From: Rhodopseudomonas palustris
GTDB taxonomy: Bacteria; Pseudomonadota; Alphaproteobacteria; Rhizobiales; Xanthobacteraceae
Reading direction: 5' to 3'
Length of the DNA: 64,000 bases
Assembly (NCBI RefSeq): GCF_003031265.1
Contig: NZ_CP019966.1
Span: forward strand, 1 to 64,000
This document shows, piece after piece, positions 18,672 through 27,443 of the stretch. The notes under the pieces were generated by a model. That model saw only the letters and a list, made by a program, of their open reading frames with translations, was not told the origin of the DNA and made no database searches. The first letter of the stretch is position 1; every line of letters begins with the position of its first letter. A program made the translations under genes and the position numbers.

Positions 18672-20123
18672 TCAGGGCGTGACAAAGACGTCCTTGGTGG
18701 AGGCGACCTCGCCCAGCCCGATATCTGTGACATGGAAGGTCACCGGCACCGACTGCGGCACGTCATCGTTTGCGTCGACCAGCACCCGCAGCTCGGTGGT
18801 GGTGTCGCGGCCGAGGATGATCATCGGCCGGGCCGGCGTGATCGAGTCCGCACCGACGATGTGGATCATCGCATTCGGCGGACCTTCGACGTCGACCGCC
18901 ACCACGCGGTCGAAGCCGCGCTTGTTGAGGAAGCGGATGGTGTAACCGTTGCGCACCGAGCCGTCGGACAGCCGCACCGCGACCGGGTTGCGGTCGTGCA
19001 GGACGTTGACGTCGAGCAGGCTGCGGTTCGCCAGCTTGTACACCATCGCACCACCGATCGCGACGATGATCAGCGAGTAGATCACGGTACGGGCGCGGAC
19101 CGGCTTGAAGACCTCCGGCTTGCCCTCCATCCGGCGATGGATGTTGATGTCGTTGTCATAGCCGATCAGCCGGGTCGGGCGGCCGATCTTCTTCATCACG
19201 TTGTCGCAGGCGTCGATGCACAGGCCGCACTGGATGCAGTCGAGCTGCGGTCCGTTGCGGATGTCGATGCCGGTCGGGCACACGGCGACGCACTGGTTGC
19301 AGTCGACGCAATCGCCGACCGGCTCGCCGATCGCGCGGAGCTGCGCCGCCTTTTTGAGCGACGAACGCTTCTCGCCGCGGTCGTACTTATAGGTGACGTT
19401 GAGCGCCCACTCGTCGGTCAGCGCCGCCTGAATGCGCGGCCACGGGCACATATAGACGCAGACCTGCTCCCGCATGAAGCCGGCCAGCGTGTAGGTGGTG
19501 AAGGTGAGGATGCCGATCCAGATATACGCCACCATCGGAGCGTCGAAGGTGACCAGCTCCTTGATCAGGGTCGGAGCGTCGGCGAAGTACAGAACCCAGG
19601 CGCCGCCGGTCCACCACGCGATCATCAGCCAGATCGAGTGCTTGAGCGCGAGTTCCGCGGCGCGCTGCATCTTGAAGCCTTCGCCGGCCTTGCGCATCCG
19701 CTCGCGGCGATCGCCTTCGACGAACCGCTCGACCGCGTAGAACAGATCGGTCCAAACCGTCTGCGGGCAGAGATAGCCGCACCACACCCGGCCGCCGAGC
19801 GCGTTCATCAGGAACAGGACGATAGCGGCGACGATCAATAGGCCGGTGAAGTAATAGATTTCCTGCGGCCACAGCTCGATGGCGAAGAAGTAGAACCGGT
19901 TATTGGCGAGGTCGATCAGCACCGCCTGATCGGGGGCGCCGAGACCGCGGTTCCATCGCACGAAGGGCAAAAAGTAATAGATCCCGAGGCAGACCGCCAT
20001 CAGGATCCATTTGGTTCGCCGGAACGAGCCGGATACGCTTTGGGGGAAGATTTTCTTTTGGGCCGTGTACAGCGGTCCGTCGTCGTCCGGCTGCAGGTCC
20101 GTCGCGCGCAGGGGCTTGTTCAT
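18672..20123 (-). CDS. ccoG: Cytochrome c oxidase accessory protein CcoG/FixG (polyferredoxin)
   Basis: A 483-residue membrane protein that reduces copper for CcoN assembly. There are several membrane helices (WILMAVCLGIYYFLPFVRW, a helix near 85-105 and others), cysteine motifs YLCPQTVW and YMCPWPRIQ, and two 4Fe-4S clusters (CVDCNQCVAVCPTGID and CIQCGLCIDACD). The C-terminal third is an immunoglobulin-like periplasmic domain. It is the first gene of the GHIS assembly operon, separated from ccoP by a large hairpin. Confidence 0.96.
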   Translation of the reverse strand: MNKPLRATDLQPDDDGPLYTAQKKIFPQSVSGSFRRTKWILMAVCLGIYYFLPFVRWNRGLGAPDQAVLIDLANNRFYFFAIELWPQEIYYFTGLLIVAAIVLFLMNALGGRVWCGYLCPQTVWTDLFYAVERFVEGDRRERMRKAGEGFKMQRAAELALKHSIWLMIAWWTGGAWVLYFADAPTLIKELVTFDAPMVAYIWIGILTFTTYTLAGFMREQVCVYMCPWPRIQAALTDEWALNVTYKYDRGEKRSSLKKAAQLRAIGEPVGDCVDCNQCVAVCPTGIDIRNGPQLDCIQCGLCIDACDNVMKKIGRPTRLIGYDNDINIHRRMEGKPEVFKPVRARTVIYSLIIVAIGGAMVYKLANRSLLDVNVLHDRNPVAVRLSDGSVRNGYTIRFLNKRGFDRVVAVDVEGPPNAMIHIVGADSITPARPMIILGRDTTTELRVLVDANDDVPQSVPVTFHVTDIGLGEVASTKDVFVTP

Positions 20124-20172
20124 ATCGAGGGTTCTTTTCCACTTCTTCTATCGTCGAGCGCAAGCTCAATTC

Positions 20173-20229
20173 CGGGCGCGCAGATCACAACCTCGCGTGT
20201 CCCCCAACACACAAGGTTCTGCGCGCCCG
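20173..20229 (-). terminator. Large hairpin between ccoP and ccoG
   Basis: The arms CGGGCGCGCAG (20173-20183) and CTGCGCGCCCG (20219-20229) are perfectly complementary over 11 bases, with an inner AACCT/AGGTT pairing. There is no clear T-run on the minus strand. It probably attenuates or stabilises the transcript between the structural operon ccoNOQP and the assembly operon ccoGHIS. It is called a terminator only provisionally. Confidence 0.55.
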
Positions 20230-20239
20230 CGAGCGTCGG

Positions 20240-21121
20240 CTATTTGCCGCCGCCGAGCGAGTGGACGTACACCGCCATCGCCTTGATGGTGGTGGGATCG
20301 AGGCGACCGATCCACGCCGGCATCACGCCGCCGCGGCCGTTGGTGATCGTCTCGATGATGGTGGCTTCGTCACCACCGTACAGCCAGATCTTATCCGTCA
20401 GGTTGGGCGCACCAAGTTCGGGATTGCCCTTGGCGTCTTCACCGTGACAGGCGACGCAGTTCTCCGCGAAGATCTGCTTGCCGGCCGCCAGATCGACGCC
20501 CGGACGGGTCGACTGGCCCGACAGCGAACGAACGAAGTTGGCGACCTGAACGATCTGGTCCTTACTCAGCGTGCCGTCCTTGCCGAACGCCAGCATGTTG
20601 CCCATGTGGCCTTCGTCGTTACCGGAGCGCGCGCCGTATTTGATGGTCTTTTCGATTTGCTCGAGGGAACCGCCCCACAGCCAATCGTCGTCGTTGAGGT
20701 TCGGGAAGCCCTTGCCGCCGGCAGCGCCCGAGCCGTGGCACGGGGCGCAGTTGTCGCCGAACACCACCTTGCCCTTGGCGCGGGCCAGAGCAAGCAGTGC
20801 CGGGTTTTTCTCGATCTCTTCGAGCGAGGCAGTCGCCAGCGCCTGCATCTTCTCGCCGCGAACCTGATTGAGCTTGGCGAGATCGACGTCGAGTTCGGCA
20901 CGCGAGGAGTAACCGAACAGGCCGCGGGTGTAGCCGTTCATCAGCGGCCACGCCGGATAGACGATGAAGTAGCCGATCGACCAGATGATGGTGGCGTAGA
21001 AGGTCCAGATCCACCACCGCGGCAGCGGAGTGTTCAGTTCCTGGATGCCGTCCCACTCGTGGCCGGTCGTGGCCGTGCCGGTGACTTTGTCGATTTCGCC
21101 GTGATGTGCATGGTCAGCCAT
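20240..21121 (-). CDS. ccoP: cbb3 cytochrome oxidase subunit III (dihaem CcoP/FixP)
   Basis: A 293-residue subunit that passes electrons to CcoO/CcoN. It has an N-terminal membrane helix (WWIWTFYATIIWSIGYFIV) and two c-type haem sites, CAPCHGSG and CVACHGED, each followed by a methionine-containing loop (HMGNMLAFG; GGVMPAWIG). The start ATG at 21121 gives MADHAHHGEIDKVTG; a longer frame upstream lies over ccoQ. Confidence 0.97.
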   Translation of the reverse strand: MADHAHHGEIDKVTGTATTGHEWDGIQELNTPLPRWWIWTFYATIIWSIGYFIVYPAWPLMNGYTRGLFGYSSRAELDVDLAKLNQVRGEKMQALATASLEEIEKNPALLALARAKGKVVFGDNCAPCHGSGAAGGKGFPNLNDDDWLWGGSLEQIEKTIKYGARSGNDEGHMGNMLAFGKDGTLSKDQIVQVANFVRSLSGQSTRPGVDLAAGKQIFAENCVACHGEDAKGNPELGAPNLTDKIWLYGGDEATIIETITNGRGGVMPAWIGRLDPTTIKAMAVYVHSLGGGK

Positions 21122-21128
21122 GGTCGTC

Positions 21129-21293
21129 TCAGTCCTCTCGAAGCGGCATCTGGGCGGCCTCGTCGAACGCCTCTTTGTTTTTCGGCCAGAGCGCATACAC
21201 CACGATGGCGACGAAGATGGCCATGAACAGCGGCGTCCACCATGTCGTGACGAGACTGGACGCGATGTTGTCGAAGTAGATGATCGCTTTCAT
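21129..21293 (-). CDS. ccoQ: cbb3 oxidase subunit CcoQ/FixQ
   Basis: A short reading frame, 54 residues: MKAIIYFDNIASSLVTTWWT, then a single membrane helix (PLFMAIFVAIVVYALWPKNK), then EAFDEAAQMPLRED. This matches CcoQ, a small subunit that stabilises the oxidase. It lies between ccoO (9 bases away) and ccoP (7 bases away) in the standard order N-O-Q-P. Confidence 0.93.
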   Translation of the reverse strand: MKAIIYFDNIASSLVTTWWTPLFMAIFVAIVVYALWPKNKEAFDEAAQMPLRED

Positions 21294-21302
21294 GTCGCCG
21301 CC

Positions 21303-22037
21303 TCAGCGAAGGTTCGCTTTTTCGTCGTACAGTTTGAAGTCGACCAGGGTACCGAGCATCTGCAGGTACGAGACCAGCGCGTCGAGCTCGGTCGGGTCAC
21401 CCGGTTGGCCGTCGAAGTTGCGCACCACCGCCTTGGGGTAGCGCTTCTGCAGATCGGCCGCGTCGGCGCCGTCCGGAGCGACCTGCGCCTTGGCGTCGGC
21501 CGCCGCCTTGGCGATGTCCTCGTCGCTGTAAGGCACGCCGAGGGTGCGGTTGGTCTTGAGGTGATCCGAAAGGCTGGCGAGATCGACCTTGCTGTTGGCG
21601 AGGAACGCGTAGTTCGGCATCACCGACTGCGGCACGATCGAACGCGGGTTCTTCAGATGCGCGACGTGCCAATCGTCGGAGTACTTGCCGCCGACCCGGG
21701 CGAGATCCGGACCGGTCCGCTTGGAACCCCACTGGAACGGATGGTCGTACATCGACTCCGCAGCCAGCGAGTAATGGCCGTAACGCTCGGTCTCGTCACG
21801 CAGCGGACGGATCATCTGCGAGTGGCACAGATAGCAGCCCTCGCGGATGTAGATGTTGCGGCCTGCCAGTTCGAGCGGGGTGTAAGGACGCACCCCGTCG
21901 ACCTTTTCGATGGTGCTCTTGAGGTAGAACAGCGGAGTGATTTCGACGAGACCACCAATCGCGATCACGAGCAGGATGCCGACGATCAGGACGACCGAGT
22001 TGGTCTCGAAGATCTTGTGCCGAGCCCAGATTGACAT
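21303..22037 (-). CDS. ccoO: cbb3 cytochrome oxidase subunit II (monohaem CcoO/FixO)
   Basis: A 244-residue c-type cytochrome anchored by an N-terminal helix ([20 protein letters not shown]). The single haem site is [15 protein letters not shown], and the distal Met region is [10 protein letters not shown]. Conserved blocks such as [16 protein letters not shown] support full length. It lies 12 bases after ccoN. Confidence 0.97.
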   Translation of the reverse strand: MSIWARHKIFETNSVVLIVGILLVIAIGGLVEITPLFYLKSTIEKVDGVRPYTPLELAGRNIYIREGCYLCHSQMIRPLRDETERYGHYSLAAESMYDHPFQWGSKRTGPDLARVGGKYSDDWHVAHLKNPRSIVPQSVMPNYAFLANSKVDLASLSDHLKTNRTLGVPYSDEDIAKAAADAKAQVAPDGADAADLQKRYPKAVVRNFDGQPGDPTELDALVSYLQMLGTLVDFKLYDEKANLR

Positions 22038-22049
22038 TGTTTGCTCTCC

Positions 22050-23696
22050 TTACTCGGCAGGCTGCAGGGCGACGCGAGGCTGAGCCTCGGACCGTTCGCC
22101 GACGCGGACGGTCATCCAGAGGTTGTAGGCCATGATCAGCGCGCCGATCAGGAACAGGCCGCCGCCGGCGGCGCGGATGGCATAGAAGGGGTGCATCGCT
22201 TCGACCGACTCGATGAACGAGTATTCGAGGAAGCCCAGCGAGGTGTAAGCACGCCACATCAGACCTTGCAGGATGCCCGACACCCACATCGCCGAGATGT
22301 AGAGGACGATGCCGAGGGTCGCGATCCAGAAGTGCCAGTTCACTAGGCGGATGCTGTAGAGCTGCTTCCGGCCCCAGACCCACGGCACCAGGCAGTACAG
22401 CGCGCCGAAGGAGACGAAGCCGACCCAGCCGAGCGCGCCGGAGTGGACGTGACCGACGGTCCAGTCGGTGTAGTGGCTGAGCGAGTTGACCGCCTTAATC
22501 GCCATCATCGGACCTTCGAAGGTCGACATGCCGTAGAAGGCGACCGACACCACCATCATGCGCAGCACGGGGTCGGTGCGGAGCTTGTCCCAGGCGCCCG
22601 ACAGCGTCATCAGGCCGTTGATCATGCCGCCCCATGAGGGCATCCACAGCATGATCGAGAAGGTCATGCCGAGGGTCTGCGTCCAGTCGGGCAGCGCGGT
22701 GTAGTGCAGGTGGTGCGGACCGGCCCAGATGTACAGGAAGATCAGCGCCCAGAAGTGGATGATCGACAGCCGGTAGGAATAGACCGGCCGCTCAGCCCGC
22801 TTCGGGATGAAGTAGTACATGATGGCCAGGAAGCCGGCGGTCAGGAAGAAGCCGACCGCGTTGTGGCCGTACCACCACTGGAACATCGCGTCCTGCACGC
22901 CCGACCAGGCGATGTAGGACTTCGAGCCGAGGAAGCTGACCGGCAGCGTCGGGTTGTTGCCGAGGTGCAGCACCGCGATGGTGATGATGAAGGCGAGATA
23001 GAACCAGTTCGCCACGTAGATGTGGGGTTCCTTGCGCTTCATCAGGGTGGCCAGGAACACCAGCAGGTAGGTGACCCAGACGATGGTCAGCCACAGGTCG
23101 GCGTACCATTCCGGCTCGGCGTATTCCTTCGACTGGGTGACGCCCAGCAGATAGCCCGTGCCCGCGATGACGATGAAGAAGTTGTAGCCGATCGCCACGA
23201 ACCACGGCGCGAGGTCACCGGCGAGCCGGGCCCGGGTGGTCTTCTGCACCACGTAGAACGAGGTCGCCAGCAGCACGTTGCCGCCGAACGCGAAGATCAC
23301 CGCCGACGTGTGCAGCGGACGAAGCCGGCCGAAATTGACCCACTGGGCGATGTTCAGGCCCGGATAGGCGAGTTCCAGGGCGATGTAGAGGCCGGCCGAG
23401 AAACCGGCGATGCCCCAAAACATTGCCATAAAGGAGAGGAACTTTATCGGCCCGAGATTGTAATTCGGAGCGCCGTTGATTTCCTGCGGCGGCAGGCCCG
23501 AACGGCTGCGATGCCGAACGATGATCGCGAACACCGCCCAGGCGCTGAACGCGGCCGCGAGCGCGGCATGAAATGCGAAGGGAGCATCCTTGGCGTAGAT
23601 CGCCGCGTAGATGGACAGGATCGTGGTCAATGCGAACACGACCGTGAGACCACCCTCGCCAAGGGTGATCCGCTTCGAATTCAGGGCTTGATTCAT
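22050..23696 (-). CDS. ccoN: cbb3 cytochrome oxidase subunit I (CcoN/FixN)
   Basis: The catalytic haem-copper subunit of the high-affinity oxidase, 548 residues and about 12 membrane helices. Visible ligands: the low-spin haem His in [15 protein letters not shown], the Cu-B His in [15 protein letters not shown], the HH pair in [14 protein letters not shown], and the haem His pair in [16 protein letters not shown]. The start ATG at 23696 gives [15 protein letters not shown] and has GAAGAAAAG upstream; a longer frame lacks support. It is first in the ccoNOQP operon behind a FixK/FNR box. Confidence 0.97.
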   Translation of the reverse strand: MNQALNSKRITLGEGGLTVVFALTTILSIYAAIYAKDAPFAFHAALAAAFSAWAVFAIIVRHRSRSGLPPQEINGAPNYNLGPIKFLSFMAMFWGIAGFSAGLYIALELAYPGLNIAQWVNFGRLRPLHTSAVIFAFGGNVLLATSFYVVQKTTRARLAGDLAPWFVAIGYNFFIVIAGTGYLLGVTQSKEYAEPEWYADLWLTIVWVTYLLVFLATLMKRKEPHIYVANWFYLAFIITIAVLHLGNNPTLPVSFLGSKSYIAWSGVQDAMFQWWYGHNAVGFFLTAGFLAIMYYFIPKRAERPVYSYRLSIIHFWALIFLYIWAGPHHLHYTALPDWTQTLGMTFSIMLWMPSWGGMINGLMTLSGAWDKLRTDPVLRMMVVSVAFYGMSTFEGPMMAIKAVNSLSHYTDWTVGHVHSGALGWVGFVSFGALYCLVPWVWGRKQLYSIRLVNWHFWIATLGIVLYISAMWVSGILQGLMWRAYTSLGFLEYSFIESVEAMHPFYAIRAAGGGLFLIGALIMAYNLWMTVRVGERSEAQPRVALQPAE

Positions 23697-24008
23697 CTGA
23701 TCAATCTTTTCTTCGGCGGGCAGGTGACTGCACCATCCCCGGTTTCGGGACCGCACGTTTGATTGAAATCAAAATGCCCAAATTTGCGCCACGACGACGC
23801 GCGTTTTGTGCGGTGCGATCGACACTTGCTGCTTTTCGATGAAATGCCTCGAAATTGCAAGAACCATCGCGACTTGCGCGGGCTGCCCTCGGCTGCGTAC
23901 GAGGACGGACGAACACCCCCAACGGAACGTTCGACCAAAGAATGAGGCCCGGCTCAGCGAATGACTTTCATTCGCTTCCGCAGTGCGGGAAAAACTGTCT
24001 GACGGTCG
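23697..24008. other. Intergenic region with ccoN promoter
   Basis: A 312-base gap between the end of the PanE-like gene and ccoN. It holds the FixK/FNR box described separately and the ccoN leader. The remainder (about 23775-24008) shows no convincing gene; the short frames there have no recognisable protein. Confidence 0.6.
23759..23772 (-). promoter_or_regulatory. FixK/FNR (anaerobox) operator for ccoNOQP
   Basis: TTGATTGAAATCAA is an exact match to the TTGAT-N4-ATCAA anaerobox. Its centre lies about 70 bases upstream of the ccoN start, so a class-II position (centre near -40.5) would put the transcript start near 23725. This is the classical arrangement by which FixK or FNR/AadR-type regulators switch on the cbb3 oxidase at low oxygen. 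Confidence 0.88.
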
Positions 24009-24929
24009 TCAGGGACGACGCCGTTCATAGGTCTTGAGGTGGGTGTAGATCACCCGCAACCGTGCCACCGGAACCTTCGCCTCATCGGCACGGATGATGA
24101 GGTCGCCGATCACGTGATCGGCTTCGATCCGGGCGCCAGCCTGGATGTCACGAAACATCGAAGCCGTCAGCGTCGAGCCTTCGGCGAGCAGCATGCCCCG
24201 GGTGCGTTCGACCGAGGCTTGGCGCGGCGCATGGCCGGCCGCCGCCGCAATCGTGGTGATCTCGTCGAACACCCCGAGCATGAAGTCGGCGCCACCCGGC
24301 GCGGCGAGAATGTCGCCGACCGCGCCCCGCATCAGTGAGGTCGATCCGGCGAGCGTCGCCAGAAACACCCACTTCTCCCACATCTCCTGCATGATCACCG
24401 GCGAGGCGTTGACGCCGAAGTCGCAGCCGCCGAGCGCGGCGGCGATCTGCGTCACGCGCTCCGACATCGCGCCGTCACGCTCGCCGAAGGTGATCGCACT
24501 CATCGGCGCGAGCTGGACGACATGGCGCTGCGCATCGAGCGTCGCGGCAATCACGCATTGGCCGCCGAGCACGCGGTCGCGGCCGAATGCAGAGTCCAGC
24601 ACATCGAGATGCTTCATGCCGTTGAGCAGCGGCAGAATCGTCGTGTGAGCCCCGACACCACCCCGGAACGACGCAATCGCGTCGTCGAGGTCGAATGCCT
24701 TGCAGCTCAGCACCACCAGATCGTAGTCGGGAGCGAGCGCCGAAGCCTGCAGCGCAGGCGGATTTGCGATTCTCCCGTCGCCGTGCGGGCTCTTGATCAC
24801 CAGCCCGTCCCGCGCCAATTCCGCTGCGCGGCCGGGCCGCACCAGAAACGTGACGTCACGGCCGACCTGCAGCAGGCGCCCGCCGAAATATCCGCCGATC
24901 GCGCCGGCACCAACGATCAGAATCCGCAT
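24009..24929 (-). CDS. 2-dehydropantoate 2-reductase family (PanE/ApbA-like)
   Basis: An NADPH-dependent reductase-like protein of 306 residues with Rossmann motif VGAGAIGGYFGGRL at the N-terminus, the mid-protein PLLNGMKHLD block, and a C-terminal helical domain with the active-site region EMWEKWVFLATLAG. The family reduces ketopantoate to pantoate, but many paralogues have other substrates, so panE itself is not asserted. The start ATG at 24929 follows GGGAGGACGTG. Confidence 0.88.
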   Translation of the reverse strand: MRILIVGAGAIGGYFGGRLLQVGRDVTFLVRPGRAAELARDGLVIKSPHGDGRIANPPALQASALAPDYDLVVLSCKAFDLDDAIASFRGGVGAHTTILPLLNGMKHLDVLDSAFGRDRVLGGQCVIAATLDAQRHVVQLAPMSAITFGERDGAMSERVTQIAAALGGCDFGVNASPVIMQEMWEKWVFLATLAGSTSLMRGAVGDILAAPGGADFMLGVFDEITTIAAAAGHAPRQASVERTRGMLLAEGSTLTASMFRDIQAGARIEADHVIGDLIIRADEAKVPVARLRVIYTHLKTYERRRP

Positions 24930-25002
24930 CACGTCCTCCCGGAATTTTCGCGAGTCTTAACCGGATCGCGCTGCCGCTGCGAGCGCGATGCCGGCATACC
25001 CC

Positions 25003-25740
25003 TCACCACTTCTCGCCGTAGGGCCGGATTTCCATCTCGAACGTCCAGGCGCTCTTCGGCTGCTGATACAGCTGCCAGTACGCGCCGGCGACCGCCGCCG
25101 GCGGCATCAGCAGATCCGGGTTGGCGAGCGCATCCTTGCCGAAGATCTGCTCACGGCGCTCGCGCACCCAGGCGGTGTCGACGCCGGAATCGATGATCAG
25201 ATGCGCCACATGGATGTTTTTCGGCATCAGCTCGCGCGCCATCGACTGCGCCACCGCGCGCAGCCCGAATTTAGCTGAGGCGAACGCCGCAAAGCCTGAG
25301 CCGCCGCGCAACGACGCGGTCGCGCCGGTGAAGAAGATCTTGCCCTGCCCGCGCGCCAGCATCAGCCGCGCCGACTCCCGGCCCGACACGAAGCCGGCCC
25401 AGCACGCCATCTCCCACACTTTTCGAAACACCCGATCGGTCGTCTCCAGGATCGGGAAATTGACATTGGCACCGACGTTGAAAATCGTCACCTCGAGCGG
25501 CGCGTGGGCGTCGGCGTCGTTCAGGAATGCCGTCACCTCATCTTCTTTTCGGGCATCGAGCGAGCGCGCGACGATGCGACCGCCGGCCGCCTCGATCTCC
25601 GCCACCAGCGGCGCAAGCTTCTCGCCGTTGCGCCGGCCGGCGAACACCGTGAAGCCCTCGGCGGCAAACTTCTTGGCGATCTCCGCCCCGATGTAATCGC
25701 CGGCTCCGATCACCGCGACAGTTGCGTTGCGTGGCGTCAT
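25003..25740 (-). CDS. SDR-family protein lacking the catalytic Tyr
   Basis: A 245-residue short-chain dehydrogenase-like protein. The cofactor motif VIGAGDYIGAEIA fits an SDR nucleotide site, and NVGAN corresponds to the NAG motif. The catalytic YxxxK is F153-ASA-K157 (AAFASAKFGLRAVAQ), so the usual Tyr is Phe; this may mean a non-classical or inactive enzyme. It lies on the same strand between a PanE-like and an HCCA-isomerase-like gene; the substrate is unknown. Confidence 0.85.
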   Translation of the reverse strand: MTPRNATVAVIGAGDYIGAEIAKKFAAEGFTVFAGRRNGEKLAPLVAEIEAAGGRIVARSLDARKEDEVTAFLNDADAHAPLEVTIFNVGANVNFPILETTDRVFRKVWEMACWAGFVSGRESARLMLARGQGKIFFTGATASLRGGSGFAAFASAKFGLRAVAQSMARELMPKNIHVAHLIIDSGVDTAWVRERREQIFGKDALANPDLLMPPAAVAGAYWQLYQQPKSAWTFEMEIRPYGEKW

Positions 25741-25760
25741 GCGGGCGTCTCCCTCAAGCT

Positions 25761-25844
25761 CGTCATTGCGAGCGAAGCGAAGCAATCCACGTTCTCAGCA
25801 CGGAGCGACTGGATTGCGTCGTCGCTTCGCTCCTCGCACTGACG
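25761..25844. repeat. Palindromic repeat, family B (cgtcattgcgagcgaagcg type)
   Basis: The left unit begins cgtcattgcgagcgaagcga and continues with agcaatcca. The right unit begins tggattgcgtcgtcgcttcg and ends cactgacg, so the two are near-inverted copies. This is a widespread intergenic repeat type in Bradyrhizobiaceae. It lies between the SDR and the isomerase-like gene. Confidence 0.85.
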
Positions 25845-25861
25845 GGAGAGATCGATTGAAG

Positions 25862-26464
25862 CTAGCCGTACATCTCTTCGACGTCGCGGAGCTGTTCCTT
25901 GCCGAAGAACATCTCGGTGCCGACGAAGAAGGTCGGCGAGCCGAACGCGCCGCGCTGGACGGCATCTTCGGTGTTGGCGATCAGCTTCGCCTTCACCTCC
26001 GGCTCCTGCGCGCGGGTCAGCAGCGCCTTGCCGTCGAGCCCCGACGACGACAGCGCCGCCGCTGCGACTTCGAGATCGTCCATCTTCTTCGGCTCCACCC
26101 ACATATGGTGGAACGCGGCCTCGACGTATTGGTCGAACACGCCGTCGAGCTGCGCCGCGACCGCGGCGCGCATCAGGTTGAGCGTGTTGACCGGGAAATG
26201 CGGATTCCAGACATACGGCTTCACCCCGTAGCGCTTGAGGAAGCGCTCAGTTTCCACCGTGAGAAATTCGCGCTTGTTCTTGATCCCGGCCAGCGTCTCC
26301 GCCGGAGACTTGTTGTTGGTCGCCTTGAAGATACCGCCGAGCAGCACCGGCACGTAGTCGAACTTGACGCCGATCCGCCGCTCGATCGCCGGGATTGCCT
26401 CGTGGGCCAGGAAAGCGTTGGGACTGCCGAAGTCGAACAGGAATTGCGGGGCGGGCTGGGTCAT
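25862..26464 (-). CDS. 2-hydroxychromene-2-carboxylate isomerase family (DsbA-like fold)
   Basis: A 200-residue protein of the HCCA isomerase/kappa-GST family. Typical features are the N-terminal QFLFDFGSPNAFLAHEAIP, the NPHFPVNTLNLMRAAVAA block, and GAFGSPTFFVGTEMFFGKEQ near the C-terminus. Members isomerise ring-cleavage products in aromatic degradation, but relatives have other glutathione-linked roles. The substrate is not evident from context. Confidence 0.9.
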   Translation of the reverse strand: MTQPAPQFLFDFGSPNAFLAHEAIPAIERRIGVKFDYVPVLLGGIFKATNNKSPAETLAGIKNKREFLTVETERFLKRYGVKPYVWNPHFPVNTLNLMRAAVAAQLDGVFDQYVEAAFHHMWVEPKKMDDLEVAAAALSSSGLDGKALLTRAQEPEVKAKLIANTEDAVQRGAFGSPTFFVGTEMFFGKEQLRDVEEMYG

Positions 26465-26679
26465 GATCTCCTCCGGCAGCGGCGGGGTCGCCTTATATGA
26501 TTATCGTCATCCCATACCGACCGTAGCGCGTCTGCCGCGACCGATCAACCGGGTCGGAGGCGAGGGTCGCGACCTTCGGAACTGTGATGTCCCGCGCCGC
26601 GGAAACTCTGCTAAGGCGAAGCGCGTTCTCACGGCTGGTGCCGCTTCAATCACTGACAGACATCCGGGATCTTCGCGAC

Positions 26680-27348
26680 ATGCTGACCGTCCATCACCTC
26701 AACAACTCCCGCTCGCAACGCGTGCTGTGGCTCCTGGAGGAGCTCGGCACCCCTTACGAGATCAAGCGCTATCAGCGTCAGCCGGACATGATGGCGCCGA
26801 AGGAGCTGCGCGCCGTGCATCCGCTCGGCAAATCCCCGGTGATTACCGACAACGGCAATACCATCGCCGAGTCCGGCGCGATCATCGAATACATCGTGGG
26901 CACCTATGGGGACGGCCGGCTGATCCCGCCGCCGAACACCCCGGAGCGGCTGCGCTACACCTACTGGCTGCACTATGCCGAAGGCTCGGCGATGCCGCCC
27001 TTGCTGCTCAAGCTGCTGTTCTCGATGATGCCGCGGCGCGCTCCGGCGCTGGTGCGGCCGCTGGTGAAGATGGTGGCGTCGGGCGCGCTGACCGGCTTCG
27101 TCGATCCGCAGCTCAAGCTGCACATGGATTATTGGGAGAGCGAACTCGGCAAGGCCGCGTATTTCGCCGGCGACGAATTCACCGCCGCCGATATCCAGAT
27201 GAGCTTCCCGCTGGAAGCCGCCGCCTCACGCGGCGGCCTCGACCAGCGCTATCCGAAGGCGCTGGCCTGGCTCGAACGCATCCACGCCCGCCCCGCCTAC
27301 AACCGCGCGCTTGAAAAAGGCGGGCCGTACGAAATCGGCAAGGCGTAA
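26680..27348 (+). CDS. Glutathione S-transferase family protein
   Basis: A 222-residue GST: N-terminal thioredoxin-like domain (LTVHHLNNSRSQRVLWLLEE, then VHPLGKSPVITDNGNTIAES) and an alpha-helical C-terminal domain (YFAGDEFTAADIQMSFPLEA). The start ATG at 26680 gives the canonical N-terminus; an upstream in-frame ATG at 26584 adds 32 non-family residues. It is divergent from the HCCA-isomerase-like gene. The substrate is unknown. Confidence 0.93.
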   Translation: MLTVHHLNNSRSQRVLWLLEELGTPYEIKRYQRQPDMMAPKELRAVHPLGKSPVITDNGNTIAESGAIIEYIVGTYGDGRLIPPPNTPERLRYTYWLHYAEGSAMPPLLLKLLFSMMPRRAPALVRPLVKMVASGALTGFVDPQLKLHMDYWESELGKAAYFAGDEFTAADIQMSFPLEAAASRGGLDQRYPKALAWLERIHARPAYNRALEKGGPYEIGKA

Positions 27349-27380
27349 TAGCAGCTTCGATTAGAGCAACGACCGACGCG

Positions 27381-27436
27381 CCAAGCACAGCGCGCTCCCT
27401 CTCCCGCAGGCGGGAGAGGGAGCGCGCTGTGCTTGG
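27381..27436. repeat. Perfect 27-bp-arm palindrome, family C
   Basis: The arms 27381-27407 and 27410-27436 are fully complementary with a two-base centre. The core CCCTCTCCCGC recurs at 28439-28480 and around the DUF559 gene at 44.7-45.5 kb. Located between the convergent GST and SDR genes, it may terminate both transcripts. It is a REP-like element. Confidence 0.9.
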
Positions 27437-27443
27437 GGAGAGC

